A DNA stretch of 64,000 bases from Streptomyces sp. NRRL WC-3626 (GTDB lineage Bacteria > Actinomycetota > Actinomycetes > Streptomycetales > Streptomycetaceae): the NCBI RefSeq assembly GCF_000718785.1, contig NZ_JOCA01000030.1, positions 1 through 64,000 of the forward strand, written 5' to 3'. Positions within the stretch are counted from its first letter, which is position 1; each line of letters starts with the position of its first letter. The notes below the pieces were generated by a model. The model was not told where the DNA came from. It worked only from the letters and a program-made list of their open reading frames with translations, and made no database searches. This document shows, piece after piece, positions 42,796 to 52,311 of the stretch. The position numbers were made by a program, and so were the translations under genes.

Positions 42796-42840
42796 GGGGT
42801 GGGGCGCGTATCACATGGGATCGCGCCCCACCCCTCTTTT
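42796..42840 (+). terminator. Intrinsic terminator after the DAHP synthase gene
   Basis: GGGGTGGGGCGCG (42796-42808) and CGCGCCCCACCCC (42822-42834) form a perfect stem with a 13-base loop, followed by TCTTTT. It is one of the few terminators here with a T-tract. Confidence 0.92.
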
Positions 42841-42864
42841 GTGCCTTTCGGGCGACAGGTAAGG

Positions 42865-42883
42865 TTAGGTTAGCCTCACCGAT
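42865..42883. promoter_or_regulatory. Iron box (DmdR/IdeR operator) before bfd
   Basis: TTAGGTTAGCCTCACCGAT matches the DmdR1/IdeR consensus (TTAGGTTAGGCTAACCTAA) closely in its left half and centre. It lies about 50 bases upstream of the bfd start, where binding would block transcription. The bfd gene should be switched on when iron is scarce, fitting its role in releasing iron from bacterioferritin. Confidence 0.82.
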
Positions 42884-42931
42884 CAAGGGTCGGTACGGCA
42901 CGACCCAGTACTCCGTCGGGAGGTGAACCGC

Positions 42932-43159
42932 GTGTTCGTCTGCAGTTGCTTCGGTGTGACCGAGGAACAGGTGAGGAGCCACGCGGACGCCGGAGCGTGC
43001 ACGCCCCGGCAGATCGCCTCCGCCTGCAAGGCGGGCACCGACTGCGGTGGCTGCGTACGGCGCATCCAGGCACTGCTCGGCCGCGGCTCCTGTCCGCGCC
43101 GGCAGCTCATCGACCAGGGCGAGCCGCCGCTCACCGCGGAGCTTCCCGAAGCCGCCTGA
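42932..43159 (+). CDS. bfd: Bacterioferritin-associated ferredoxin
   Basis: A 75-residue [2Fe-2S] protein that donates electrons for iron release from bacterioferritin. The four cysteine ligands are Cys4 and Cys6 in FVCSCFGVTE, and Cys38 and Cys41 in GTDCGGCVRR. GTG 42932 has GGAGGT seven bases before it; an in-frame GTG at 42923 overlaps that ribosome site and is rejected. An iron box precedes it. The bfr gene is convergent and ends six bases after the bfd stop, so the partners are close but oppositely transcribed. Confidence 0.94.
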   Translation: MFVCSCFGVTEEQVRSHADAGACTPRQIASACKAGTDCGGCVRRIQALLGRGSCPRRQLIDQGEPPLTAELPEAA

Positions 43160-43164
43160 ACGGT

Positions 43165-43683
43165 CTAGTGGGTGGAGAAGCCGCCCGTTCCCGGACCCGA
43201 CGCGTCCGGCTGTACCTGTTCCACGACCGTGGACAGGTACAGCGACTCGCCCAGCTTCTCGATCAGCTCCAGCTGGGTGTCCAGGTAGTCGATGTGGTGT
43301 TCCTCGTCGGCCAGGATGGCCTCGAAGATGTTGGCCGACGTGATGTCGCCCTTGGTGCGCATGACCTCCACGCCCCGGCGCAGCCGGTCGATCGCCTCGA
43401 GCTCGACCTCCCGGTCGGCCTGGAACATCTCGGTCACCGTCTGGCCGACCCGGACGTGGAACAGCCGCTGGTAGTTGGGCAGGCCGTCGAGGAGCAGGAT
43501 GCGGTCGGTGAGCACCTCGGCGTGGCGCATCTCGTCGAACGACTCGGCGCGCGTGTACTGGGCGAGTTTCGTCCAGCCCTTGTGGTCCTGCAGCTTCGAG
43601 TGCAGGAAGTACTGGTTGATCGCCGTGAGCTCGGCGGTCAGCTGCTCGTTCAGGAATTCGATGACCTCGGGGTCGCCCTGCAT
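43165..43683 (-). CDS. bfr: Bacterioferritin
   Basis: A 172-residue haem-containing ferritin that stores iron in a 24-mer. The dinuclear ferroxidase ligands are all present: Glu18, Glu51, His54, Glu94, Glu127 and His130, together with Met52 as the haem ligand. ATG 43683 follows AAGGAG at eight bases. The extra C-terminal residues (GPGTGGFSTH) form a small glycine-rich tail. It is convergent with bfd. A 12-base palindrome with direct repeats lies upstream in the control region. In S. coelicolor bfr is SCO2113 and bfd SCO2114, as I recall. Confidence 0.96.
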   Translation of the reverse strand: MQGDPEVIEFLNEQLTAELTAINQYFLHSKLQDHKGWTKLAQYTRAESFDEMRHAEVLTDRILLLDGLPNYQRLFHVRVGQTVTEMFQADREVELEAIDRLRRGVEVMRTKGDITSANIFEAILADEEHHIDYLDTQLELIEKLGESLYLSTVVEQVQPDASGPGTGGFSTH

Positions 43684-43758
43684 CGCATGGGCTCCTTCCG
43701 CGCGGGGGAACTGGCAGGTTGGGCCGCATGATTCCACCGGCGGAGAAGATCGTCCAGT

Positions 43759-43770
43759 AAGTCTAGACTT
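43759..43770. promoter_or_regulatory. Palindrome in the bfr control region
   Basis: AAGTCTAGACTT is a perfect 12-base palindrome, 76 bases upstream of the bfr start. Four AGTAAG-like direct repeats surround it (43755-43796). It is AT-rich relative to the neighbourhood. The divergent molybdopterin gene starts about 100 bases on its other side. A metal- or oxidative-stress regulator may bind here; which one is unknown. Confidence 0.5.
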
Positions 43771-43867
43771 AGTAAGTAAGTCCATGCTCAGTAAGCTATG
43801 TACCTGTTTGACCGAATCTGCCGGTCCCGGTTCAGAGGCATGGTCCCCGGTCTGTCAGGATGGAGAC

Positions 43868-44515
43868 ATGGGTCAGCCGGCGGAACGCGAAGCGGGGGAG
43901 CGCACAGCAGAAGGAGCGGCGCGGTCCGAGCTCCCGCCGGGGCAGCGGCTGCAGAAGGGCTGGCCGGTCACCCACTACGGACCGGTCCCGAAGTTCCGGC
44001 CCGAACGCTGGGAGTTCCGGGTCTTCGGCGCCACCGCCGACGGTGAGAAACACTGCTGGAACCACGAGGAGTTCACCGCCCTGCCGTACACCACGGTCGA
44101 GGCCGATCTGCACTGTGTCACCAAGTTCAGCATGGTGGGCGCCGAGTGGGGCGGCATCCCGGCGCGCACGGTCGTGGACCTCGCCCCGCCCGCCCCGGAC
44201 GTCACCCATGTGATGGTCTGGGCGGAGTACGGCTTCAGCTCCAACCTGCGGCTCGCCGACTTCACTTCCGGGGGCGCCCTCTTCGCCACCCACAAGGACG
44301 GCGAGCTGCTCACCGCCGAGCACGGCTTCCCGCTGCGCCTGATCGTCCCCCATCTGTACGCCTGGAAGGGACCCAAGTGGGTGCGCGGTGTGGAGTACAT
44401 GACCGCCGACCGCCGGGGCTTCTGGGAGGAGCGCGGCTACCACAACCTCGGCGACCCCTGGCAGGAGCAGCGCTACTCCTACCAGGAGGAGCCCGGGGAC
44501 GGCCCCGAGCTCTGA
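43868..44515 (+). CDS. Molybdopterin-dependent oxidoreductase (YedY/MsrP-like fold)
   Basis: A 215-residue single-domain protein of the sulfite oxidase/YedY superfamily. The motif DLHCVTKFSMVGAEWGG contains the molybdenum-ligating Cys83. The conserved WAEYGFSSNLRLADF, HGFPLRLIVPHLYAWKGPKWV and YHNLGDPW blocks match the family. No signal peptide or twin-arginine motif is visible, so the protein is probably cytoplasmic, unlike YedY. ATG 43868 follows GGAGAC. The physiological substrate is unknown (methionine sulfoxide or others). It stands alone between the bfr control region and convergent endonuclease IV gene. Confidence 0.9.
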   Translation: MGQPAEREAGERTAEGAARSELPPGQRLQKGWPVTHYGPVPKFRPERWEFRVFGATADGEKHCWNHEEFTALPYTTVEADLHCVTKFSMVGAEWGGIPARTVVDLAPPAPDVTHVMVWAEYGFSSNLRLADFTSGGALFATHKDGELLTAEHGFPLRLIVPHLYAWKGPKWVRGVEYMTADRRGFWEERGYHNLGDPWQEQRYSYQEEPGDGPEL

Positions 44516-44528
44516 CCGCCGTACGGTC

Positions 44529-45407
44529 TCAGGCGTCCCGCAGCCGCTTCAGCCGCTCCACGTCCGCGGCGTGGCCCTCCTTGCCGCCGGGCGTCTCGAT
44601 GACCAGCGGTACGCCCTCGGTCGCCGGGTGCCTCATCAGCGCCCGGAACGGGTCCTCGCCTATGTGGCCCGCGCCGATGTTGGCGTGACGGTCCTTGTGT
44701 GCGCCGACCACATCCTGGGAGTCGTTGGCGTGGATCAGCCTCAGCCGGCCCTCGCCGACCGTGTCCACCAGCAGGTCCAGCGTCTGGTGCATGCCGCTCG
44801 GCCCGGTCAGATCGTGGCCGGCCGCGAAGACATGGCAGGTGTCCAGGCAGACGCCCAGCTTCGGATGGGCGTCCAGCGCCTCGAAGTACGGTCCGAAGTC
44901 CCAGGTCCGTGAGCACAGCGAGGAGCCCTGGCCGGCCGTGGACTCCAGCAGCAGGAACGGGTCGTCGTCATGGGTCAGCTCGTCCAGCAGCGGCAGCATG
45001 TGCTCCCGTACCTGCTTCAGCGCCACCGACCGCTCCCTGCCGCCCGTGGCGCTGCCCGTGTGCACCACCACGCCCTGCGCGCCGATCTCCCGGCCGCGCC
45101 GCAGCGAGTGCCGCAGCGACTCCACGGACCGCTCGACGGTCGCCTCGGTGTGCGACCCGAAGTTGATCAGGTACGGGGCGTGCACGTAGGCCGGGATCGA
45201 GCCCTCCGCGCAGGCGGCGCGGAAGGCCTCGTCCTGCTTCGGGTTGCCTGCCGGGGTGGCCCAGCCGCGCGGGTTGGCGACGAAGACCTGCACGGTCTCC
45301 GCCTTCAGCTCACGGGCGTAGGACAGGCCGACGGAGTGCAGGCCGCCGGCCACGGGGACATGGCCGCCGACCGGGTTGCGGACGGGGCCGGACTGGTGAC
45401 TCTTCAC
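44529..45407 (-). CDS. nfo: Deoxyribonuclease IV / AP endonuclease
   Basis: A 292-residue TIM-barrel enzyme of the endonuclease IV family that cuts DNA at abasic sites. The metal-binding motifs are present: GGHVPVAGGL at the start, VHTGSATGG, LLESTAGQGSSL (Glu), LGVCLDTCHVFAAGHD, HANDSQDVVGAHKDRHANIG and VIETPGGKEGH. These provide the three-zinc site. The start GTG 45407 gives a 12-residue leader before the barrel. It is convergent with the molybdopterin gene (13 bases apart) and 34 bases after the PASTA kinase gene in the same direction would be needed for cotranscription; the kinase is upstream on the minus strand. Confidence 0.92.
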   Translation of the reverse strand: MKSHQSGPVRNPVGGHVPVAGGLHSVGLSYARELKAETVQVFVANPRGWATPAGNPKQDEAFRAACAEGSIPAYVHAPYLINFGSHTEATVERSVESLRHSLRRGREIGAQGVVVHTGSATGGRERSVALKQVREHMLPLLDELTHDDDPFLLLESTAGQGSSLCSRTWDFGPYFEALDAHPKLGVCLDTCHVFAAGHDLTGPSGMHQTLDLLVDTVGEGRLRLIHANDSQDVVGAHKDRHANIGAGHIGEDPFRALMRHPATEGVPLVIETPGGKEGHAADVERLKRLRDA

Positions 45408-45441
45408 CCGTCAAGGGTGTCATGCGCGCCGGGGGTCCTGG

Positions 45442-47367
45442 TCAGCGGATCTCTATGGTTATCGTCGACCCCTTGGGCGCGGTGTCCCCGCCGTCCACGG
45501 ACTGGCCCTTGACCGTGTCGCCGAACAGACCGAGGAGTCCGCGGTCCTCGTCCACCTGGAACCCGGCGTCCTCCAGCTTCTGCTTGGCCTCGTCCACACT
45601 GTCGCCGACCACGTCCGGCACCTCGATCATCTCGGGGCCCTTGGACAGGGTCAGCGTCACGGTGTCGCCCTCGGCGGCCCGGCCGCCCTCGCCCGGGTTC
45701 TGCCGGGCCACCTGGCCGGCGTCGAACTCCGAGTTCACCCGTTCGCCGGCGACCTCCACCTTGAGTCCCGCCTCCTCCAGCTCGGCCCGCGCGTCCTCCA
45801 GGTCGTCACCGGTCACGTCCGGTACCTCCACCGGGCGGCCCTTGCTCACGGTCAGCGCCACCGCCGAGGCCGCGCGGACCTTGGTGCCCTTGCCGGGCTC
45901 CGTGGAGATCACCGAGCCCCGGGCCACCGAGTCACTGAACTCGCGGGTGACCATGCCCGGCTCCAGACCGTCGTCCTTCAGCACGTCACGCGCCTTGTCC
46001 AGCGGGTAGCCGTCGAGGTCGGGCACCCGCACGGTCTGCGGGCCCCTGGAGACGGTCAGCGACACCGAGTCGTTGCCGCGGATGCGGGCGCCCGCCTTCG
46101 GGTCGGTGCTGATCACCCTGCCCCGCTCCACGCTGTCGCTGAAGGCCTCCGTCACCTCGCCGACGCCGAGACCGGCCGTCGCCAGCCGGTCCCGGGCCTC
46201 CTTCTCGGTCTTCGCCAGCAGCGGCGGGACCTTGGTGAACTGGCCCGAGTTGATGTACCAGATCCCCGAGCCCACCCCGAGGACCAGGAGCACGGCCACG
46301 ACGATCGCCATCGGCCCGCGCCGCAGCGCGGTCCGGCGCCGGGGCGGCAGTGGCGGCGGGGACCGGAACCGGCTGGTGTGACGCACCGGGTCCGTGCCCT
46401 CGTCCTCGTTCACGGGCAGCGGGCGGGGGATGCCCAGCGAGCGCGGGATGACGCTCGTACGGTCCTCGGCGTTGTCGTGCTCCGCCGTCAGCGCCTGCGG
46501 GGGCACCGCGTCGAGCTGCCCGTCGGTGAGCCGGCCACGCCCCGCGCGGACCTGCGCGAGCAGCGCCACCGCGTCGTGCGGACGGAGCTCGGGGTTGCGC
46601 GCGGCCGCCGACGCGACCAGCTCGTCCAGCTCGTACGCCATGCCGGGTACGGCGGCCGACGGGGCCGGCACGTCGTCGTGCAGATGCTTGTACAGCACGA
46701 TCGCGGGGGAGTCGCCGTCGTGCGGCTTCTCGCCGGTCAGCATCTCGTACAGCAGGATGCCGCACGCGTACACGTCCACGCGGGTGTCCGCGATGCCGTT
46801 CTCGATCTGCTCCGGGGCCAGGTACGAGACCGTGCCCAGCACGGTGCCCGTGGTGTTCGTCACCGAGTCCACGGCGCGGACCAGCCCGAAGTCGGCGACC
46901 TTGACCCGGCCGTCGTCCCCTATCAGCACGTTCTCGGGCTTCATGTCGCGGTGCACGAACCCGGCCCGGTGCGCGGCGCCGAGCGCGGCCAGCACCGGCT
47001 CCAGGATGTCCAGCGCCGCCCGCGGCTGCAGCGCGCCGCGCTCACGCAGCACGTCACGCAGGGTGCAGCCGGCGATGTACTCCATCGCCAGGTAGACGTA
47101 CGCCCCGTCGGTGCCCTGGTCGAAGACCTGCACCACGTTCGGGTGGGCCAGACGGGCGACCGACTTCGCCTCGCGGATGAACCGCTCGACGAACGAGCCG
47201 TCCGCCGCGAGGGAGGGGTGCATCACCTTGAGGGCGAGGATGCGGTCGAGGCGGGTGTCCACGGCCCGGTAGACCGTGGCCATCCCGCCGACCGCGATCC
47301 GCGCCTCGACGCGATACCGGCCGTCGAGCAGCTGCCCGACCAGAGGGTCCTGAAGGGTCGTGTCCAC
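45442..47367 (-). CDS. pkaF: PASTA-domain serine/threonine kinase (PkaF/PknL type)
   Basis: A 641-residue membrane kinase. The cytoplasmic Hanks-type domain spans about 18-280: glycine loop, Lys47 (ALKVMH), HRDMKPEN with Asp141, DFG at 159-161, and a threonine-rich activation loop (TNTTGT). A linker with Pro/Arg leads to a membrane helix at about 353-372. The outer part has four PASTA domains (from about 377), which sense peptidoglycan or lipid II. In M. tuberculosis PknL (Rv2176) has the same position and regulates division. PkaF (SCO2110) is the S. coelicolor counterpart as I recall. Start ATG 47367. A Rv2175c-like protein, a known PknL substrate, is encoded at 51609. Confidence 0.93.
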   Translation of the reverse strand: MDTTLQDPLVGQLLDGRYRVEARIAVGGMATVYRAVDTRLDRILALKVMHPSLAADGSFVERFIREAKSVARLAHPNVVQVFDQGTDGAYVYLAMEYIAGCTLRDVLRERGALQPRAALDILEPVLAALGAAHRAGFVHRDMKPENVLIGDDGRVKVADFGLVRAVDSVTNTTGTVLGTVSYLAPEQIENGIADTRVDVYACGILLYEMLTGEKPHDGDSPAIVLYKHLHDDVPAPSAAVPGMAYELDELVASAAARNPELRPHDAVALLAQVRAGRGRLTDGQLDAVPPQALTAEHDNAEDRTSVIPRSLGIPRPLPVNEDEGTDPVRHTSRFRSPPPLPPRRRTALRRGPMAIVVAVLLVLGVGSGIWYINSGQFTKVPPLLAKTEKEARDRLATAGLGVGEVTEAFSDSVERGRVISTDPKAGARIRGNDSVSLTVSRGPQTVRVPDLDGYPLDKARDVLKDDGLEPGMVTREFSDSVARGSVISTEPGKGTKVRAASAVALTVSKGRPVEVPDVTGDDLEDARAELEEAGLKVEVAGERVNSEFDAGQVARQNPGEGGRAAEGDTVTLTLSKGPEMIEVPDVVGDSVDEAKQKLEDAGFQVDEDRGLLGLFGDTVKGQSVDGGDTAPKGSTITIEIR

Positions 47368-47486
47368 CCCCCAAATCTACAAGCCCCCACCGACACCCCC
47401 GCCCCGCCCAACCCTGTTGCAGCGGACCTGTGACGTCCCCACCCCCGCAGCCCGCGTAGCTGCGGCTGGCCGCAGTCCGCGTAGCT

Positions 47487-47535
47487 GCGGGCAGTCGTGC
47501 CGCTGGGGCGGCACGGGTGGGCGCAGCGGCACCCC
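47487..47535 (+). repeat. Stem-loop repeat family 1, copy E (3' truncated)
   Basis: GCGGGCAGTCGTGCCGCTGG and GGCGGCACGGGTGGGCGCAG, then GGCACCCC, after which similarity is lost. Three CTGCGG/CCGCAGT units precede it at 47455-47486 in the leader of the kinase gene. It is an inverted neighbour of copy F. Confidence 0.8.
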
Positions 47536-47596
47536 CTCCAGCGGGGCGAGCGCACCCCCACCCCCGTCCGGCAGGCACCCGGGGTGACGGCTGAGC

Positions 47597-48582
<986 letters not shown>

Positions 48583-48586
<4 letters not shown>

Positions 48587-49749
48587 GCGGACTGCTCCGT
48601 GAGGACGGCGGCGCCGAAGCGCCGCGGGGTGAACGGGCGGGCCACGTCCGGCAGCGTCCCGCCGGTCAGGGCCTCCGCCATGGCGTCGCCGGTGACCGGC
48701 GTCAGCAGGACGCCGTTGCGGTGGTGGCCGGTGGCCAGCAGCAGCCCGTCGAGCTCCGTCGGGCCGAGCAGCGGCGCGTTGTCGGGGGAGCAGGGGCGCA
48801 GTCCCGCGCGGGTCTCGGTGAGCGGCAGTTCGGTGATCCCGGGGACCAGCTCGTGGGCGTCGCGCAGCAGCTCGTACACGCCGCCCGCGGTGACGGTGGT
48901 GTCCCAGCCCAGCTCCTCGCTGGTCGCCCCGATCACCAGCTCGCCGTTCTCGCGCGGCACCAGATAGACATGGCTGCCGCGCACCACGGCCCGTACGGTC
49001 CGGTTCAGGAAGGGGCCGTGCCGTTCGGGCATCGTCAGCCGTACGACCTGTCCCTTCACGGGACGCACGGGAGGCAGCACGTCCGCCGGTACGCCCGCGA
49101 GCCGCCCGCTGAGGCTGCCCGCCGCGAGCACCGTCCGCCCGGCGGCCAGCTCGGTGCCGTCGGCCGTGACGACGCCCGTCGCACGGTCCCCGGCCACCAC
49201 GAGCCGTTCCGCCCACGCGCGGTGGAGGGTCACACCGGCCCGCTCACAGGCGGTGACCAGTGCCGCCGCCAGCCGCCGGGGGTCGATCTGGTGGTCGTCG
49301 TCCACCCGCAGCCCGCCGCGCACCCCCGGCGCGAGCATCGGCTCCAGGCGCCGGCACTCCCGCCCGGACAGCCACTGCGACCGAAGCCCCGACCGCTCCT
49401 GGAGGGCGTGCAGTTCCCGCAGATGGGCGCGGTCGTCGGAGTCCAGTGCCACGGCGAGCGTGCCGCACGCGCGGTAGCCGAGGTCGTGGCCGGTGAAGTC
49501 GGTCAGCTCGGCCGCGAACGCGGGATAGCGCCGCGCGGAGGCGAGGTTCAGACCGAGCAGGGTCTCCTCGCCGTAGTGCAGTTCGGTGACGGCGGCCAGC
49601 ATCCCGGCGGCCACCCGGGCGGCCCCGCCGCCCGGATCGGGGTCCACCACGACCGTGGAGAGACCGCGCTGCGCGGCCCGCCAGGCCGTGACCAGTCCGA
49701 TGATTCCGCCCCCGACGACGAGGACGTCTGAGGTACGCGTGGGCGACAT
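48583..49749 (-). CDS. thiO: Glycine oxidase ThiO
   Basis: A 388-residue FAD enzyme that oxidises glycine to iminoacetate (dehydroglycine), the third thiazole precursor. The FAD-binding motif VLVVGGGIIGLVTAWRAAQRG is at the N-terminus, and RPVKGQVVRL, EELGWDT and TGHHRNGVLLTPVTG mark the D-amino-acid oxidase family. ATG 49749 is chosen because the riboswitch ends just upstream; a longer frame reads through it. It heads the operon thiO-thiS-thiG, which is under TPP control. Confidence 0.94.
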
Positions 49750-49759
49750 GGGCGTCCAG

Positions 49760-49853
49760 CCCCTCCCTTCGCCGGCATGACCCGGATCAGGTTCGTACGG
49801 TCGGAGGCCGCCAGCCTCCCTCTCAGCCCGGTGCGTCCGGGCTCCCGCGAGTG
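49760..49853 (-). promoter_or_regulatory. TPP riboswitch before thiOSG
   Basis: On the minus strand the stretch contains GGGCTGAGAGGGAGG and, after the variable P3 arm, GAACCTGATCCGGGTCATGC followed by CGGCGAAGGGAGGGG. These are the conserved THI-box parts CTGAGA and ACCTGAT...GGTAATGCCNGCGAAGGGA. The last bases include a purine-rich Shine-Dalgarno, so TPP binding probably blocks translation of thiO. Confidence 0.97.
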
Positions 49854-49910
49854 CTTGTACGTTGGCCAGCGTATCCCTCGGCCCACCGACCCTGTAAGGG
49901 AGCCTCCCGC

Positions 49911-50261
49911 GTGGCACCATCGCTCGACGGACTCGTCCTCGCCCCCGTGGCCGACCAGGCCCCCGGCCAGGTCGGCACCCGCACCCGTTTCGCGTACCAC
50001 GAGCGGGGCGGCGAGATCTGGGCCGAGTACGCGGGCGGCGACGTCGTCCGCGGGCATCTGGTGGGCACCCGCGCGGGAGACCGGCTGGACTTCCGGTACG
50101 TGCAGCTCAAGCGGGACGGCACCACCTCCTCGGGACACTGCGTGTCCACGGTCGTCGAACTGCCCGACGGGCGGGTGCGGCTGGAGGAGAGCTGGGAGTG
50201 GGAGTCCCAGCCGGGCAGCGGGACGAGCGTCGTGGAACAGCTCGACCACCCGGCCGGGTGA
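49911..50261 (+). CDS. Small conserved protein, family not assigned
   Basis: A 116-residue soluble protein with alternating beta-strand character: FAYHERGGEIWAEYAGGDVV, GHLVGTRAGDRLDFRYVQL, and GRVRLEESWEWES. This small beta-barrel-like pattern resembles proteins annotated in databases as 'N-acetylglutamate synthase-like' or as hypothetical, but no catalytic motif supports an enzyme name. GTG 49911 is divergent from the riboswitch-controlled thi operon and 29 bases before the reductase gene start, so these two could be cotranscribed. I cannot assign a function. Confidence 0.75.
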   Translation: MAPSLDGLVLAPVADQAPGQVGTRTRFAYHERGGEIWAEYAGGDVVRGHLVGTRAGDRLDFRYVQLKRDGTTSSGHCVSTVVELPDGRVRLEESWEWESQPGSGTSVVEQLDHPAG

Positions 50262-50289
50262 TGCCGCGTCAGCTGTCTAAGGTGATCGG

Positions 50290-51531
50290 GTGACTGAGCA
50301 GACGCAGCAACCGGGACCGTCCGATCCGCGGCGGGTGGTCGTGGCGGGCGCGGGCATGGCCGGCGTGCAGACCGCCCTCGCCCTGCGCGAACAGGGCTTC
50401 ACCGGCACCGTGACGCTGATCGGCGCGGAACCCCACCAGCCCTACGACAGGCCCCCGTTGTCCAAGGCGGTGCTGCTCGGCAAGGCCGAGGACTCCGCCT
50501 TCGACGTCGACTTCGAGGACGCCGGCATCGAACTGCGGCTCGGCTGCGAGGCCCTCGGCCTGCGCGCCGGTGACCATGAACTGGACACGGAGGCCGGGCC
50601 CGTCCCGTACGACGTGCTGGTGGTCGCCACCGGGGCACAACCGGTCCGGCTGCCGGGCGCCGAGGGCGTGCCCGGTGTGCATCTGCTGCGCACCCTGGAC
50701 GACGCCGCGCGGCTGCGGCCGGTGCTCGCACGGCAGCACGACGTCGTGGTGGTCGGGGCCGGCTGGATCGGCGCGGAGTTCGCCACGGCGGCCCGCGAGG
50801 CGGGCTGCGCGGTCACCGTCGTGGAGGCGCAGGAGCGTCCGCTGGTGGAGGCGCTGCCCGCCGAGGTGGCCGCCCCGATGACCGCCTGGTACGCCGAGGC
50901 AGGCGTCGCGCTGCGCACCCGCACACGCGTGGAGCGCGTCGAGCCCGGCGCCGTGGTCCTGGACGACGGCTCGCGGCTGCCCGCGGGCGCCGTGGTCGTC
51001 GGCATCGGGGCCCGACCCGCCACCGCCTGGCTCGCGGGCTCCGGGATCGGGCTCGGCGCGCACGGCGAGATCGTCGCCGACCGTCATCTGGCGACCTCCC
51101 TGCCGGACGTGTACGCGGTCGGCGACTGCGCGTCCTTCCCGTCCGGGCGCTACGGCGAGCGGCTGCTGGTCCACCACTGGGACAACGCCCTCCAGGGGCC
51201 GCGCACGGTCGCCGGGAACATCCTCGGCGCCCTCAGCGGCCGGGAGCCCGCGGTGTACGACCCGGTGCCGTACTTCTGGTCCGAGCAGTTCGGGCGGTTC
51301 GTGCAGTACGCCGGGCATCACGCGGACGCCGACCGGACCGTGTGGCGCGGGGACCCCGCCGGGGCGGCCTGGAGCGTCTGCTGGCTGCGGGAGTCCCGCC
51401 TGGTCGCCCTGCTCGCGGTGGGGCGGCCCCGGGATCTGGCGCAGGGGCGCAGGCTGATCGAGGCGGGCACGGCGATGGACGCGGAGCTGGTGGCGGACCC
51501 GGGACGGCCGCTGAAGGCGGCGACCGTCTGA
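50290..51531 (+). CDS. FAD-dependent ferredoxin or thioredoxin reductase-like oxidoreductase
   Basis: A 413-residue two-dinucleotide-binding flavoprotein. The FAD motif VVVAGAGMAGVQTALALREQG and the NAD motif VVVGAGWIGAEFATAAREAG are both present, with TGAQPVRLPGAEG between them and YAVGDCASFPSGRYGERLLVHHWDNA near the end. This arrangement is typical of ferredoxin reductases of the BphA4/putidaredoxin type. No iron-sulfur protein is adjacent. GTG 50290. The partner could be a P450 ferredoxin elsewhere; electron donor NADH is inferred. Confidence 0.88.
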   Translation: MTEQTQQPGPSDPRRVVVAGAGMAGVQTALALREQGFTGTVTLIGAEPHQPYDRPPLSKAVLLGKAEDSAFDVDFEDAGIELRLGCEALGLRAGDHELDTEAGPVPYDVLVVATGAQPVRLPGAEGVPGVHLLRTLDDAARLRPVLARQHDVVVVGAGWIGAEFATAAREAGCAVTVVEAQERPLVEALPAEVAAPMTAWYAEAGVALRTRTRVERVEPGAVVLDDGSRLPAGAVVVGIGARPATAWLAGSGIGLGAHGEIVADRHLATSLPDVYAVGDCASFPSGRYGERLLVHHWDNALQGPRTVAGNILGALSGREPAVYDPVPYFWSEQFGRFVQYAGHHADADRTVWRGDPAGAAWSVCWLRESRLVALLAVGRPRDLAQGRRLIEAGTAMDAELVADPGRPLKAATV

Positions 51532-51608
51532 GGGTTCCGGGGCGCCGTGTCGGCGTGGGTGGGCGGGGCTGACTTCCGACTGTCAGTGGCAGATGGCAGG
51601 CTTGTCCC

Positions 51609-51974
51609 GTGACCGAGATTGACGCAAAGATCGATGCTCTCGTCCCCGCCTGGCTCACTCTGCCCGATATCGCCGAAATGCTCGATATCGAGGTGACGCG
51701 TGTCCGGCAGCTGGTCAAGGAGGGCCAGCTCATCGCCGTACGCCGGGGTGAGAACCGCGCACTGCACGTCCCCGCCGCCTTCATCGACGAGGACAAGGTC
51801 GTCAAGGGCCTGACCGGGACCCTGACGCTCCTGCGGGACGACGGCTTCACGGTCGAAGAGATGCTCGAGTGGCTGTTCACCCCCGACCCCAGCCTGCCGG
51901 GCACCCCGGCCCAGGCCCTCAGCGAGAACCGCGGCACGGAGGTGAAGCGCCGAGCCCAGGCCCTCGCGGTCTGA
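51609..51974 (+). CDS. Rv2175c-like DNA-binding protein, probable kinase substrate
   Basis: A 121-residue protein with a helix-turn-helix near the N-terminus: LTLPDIAEMLDIEVTRVRQLV is excisionase-like. The middle (GQLIAVRRGENRALHVPAAFI) forms a small wing, and a helical C-terminus follows. The closest protein I recall is M. tuberculosis Rv2175c, which is phosphorylated by PknL and loses DNA binding. Here the PknL-like kinase gene pkaF is about 4.2 kb away, separated by the thi operon. Phosphorylation sites are not predicted from sequence alone. GTG 51609. A hairpin follows the stop closely. Confidence 0.87.
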   Translation: MTEIDAKIDALVPAWLTLPDIAEMLDIEVTRVRQLVKEGQLIAVRRGENRALHVPAAFIDEDKVVKGLTGTLTLLRDDGFTVEEMLEWLFTPDPSLPGTPAQALSENRGTEVKRRAQALAV

Positions 51975-52311
51975 CCGTCCCCCGACCTCGCGTGCCCGGG
52001 GCGGCCCAGCCCCGGCCACGCGAGCGCGTACGCGCCGTGTCCCACCTCCGCCCCGGACGCCGTGCCACGGCACCCGGAGCGGGCGGTGGGCCGGTCTCGC
52101 GCCGCCGGCCGGGGCGGGCACGCTCCCCGGCGCCCCGTAGTGGCCCACGTCGTGCCGCCGTCCCGTGAGGGGGCTCTCGCGGCCGTCGGTGCGGCGGCAT
52201 AGGGTCCGTCGGGGTGTGCCTCCGCCGGGCCGTGACGTCCGGGAGTGTCCGCCCGAGACACGCCGGGCCCGCCGGGTCCGTGCGCCGCCGACATCCCCGG
52301 GGGACCCTCGA
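51975..52311 (+). other. 337-base gap before thiE with a hairpin
   Basis: Apart from the terminator at 51987-52024, this GC-rich stretch holds no open frame with plausible start and no TPP box. A CCGCCGGGCC / GGGCCCGCCGG pairing near 52225-52275 may give the thiE leader some structure, but I do not identify a known RNA. Confidence 0.4.
51987..52024 (+). terminator. Hairpin after the Rv2175c-like gene
   Basis: CTCGCGTGCCCGGGG (51987-52001) pairs with CCCCGGCCACGCGAG (52010-52024) with one mismatch, around an eight-base loop. It starts 12 bases after the stop. Confidence 0.8.

Noticed and set aside
43759..43770. DasR (dre) operator
   Set aside because: The central GTCTAGAC matches, but the flanks do not fit the ACTG...CAGT of dre sites, so I report only an unassigned palindrome.
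51975..52311. Second TPP riboswitch before thiE
   Set aside because: The CTGAGA and ACCTGAT boxes are absent from this stretch.
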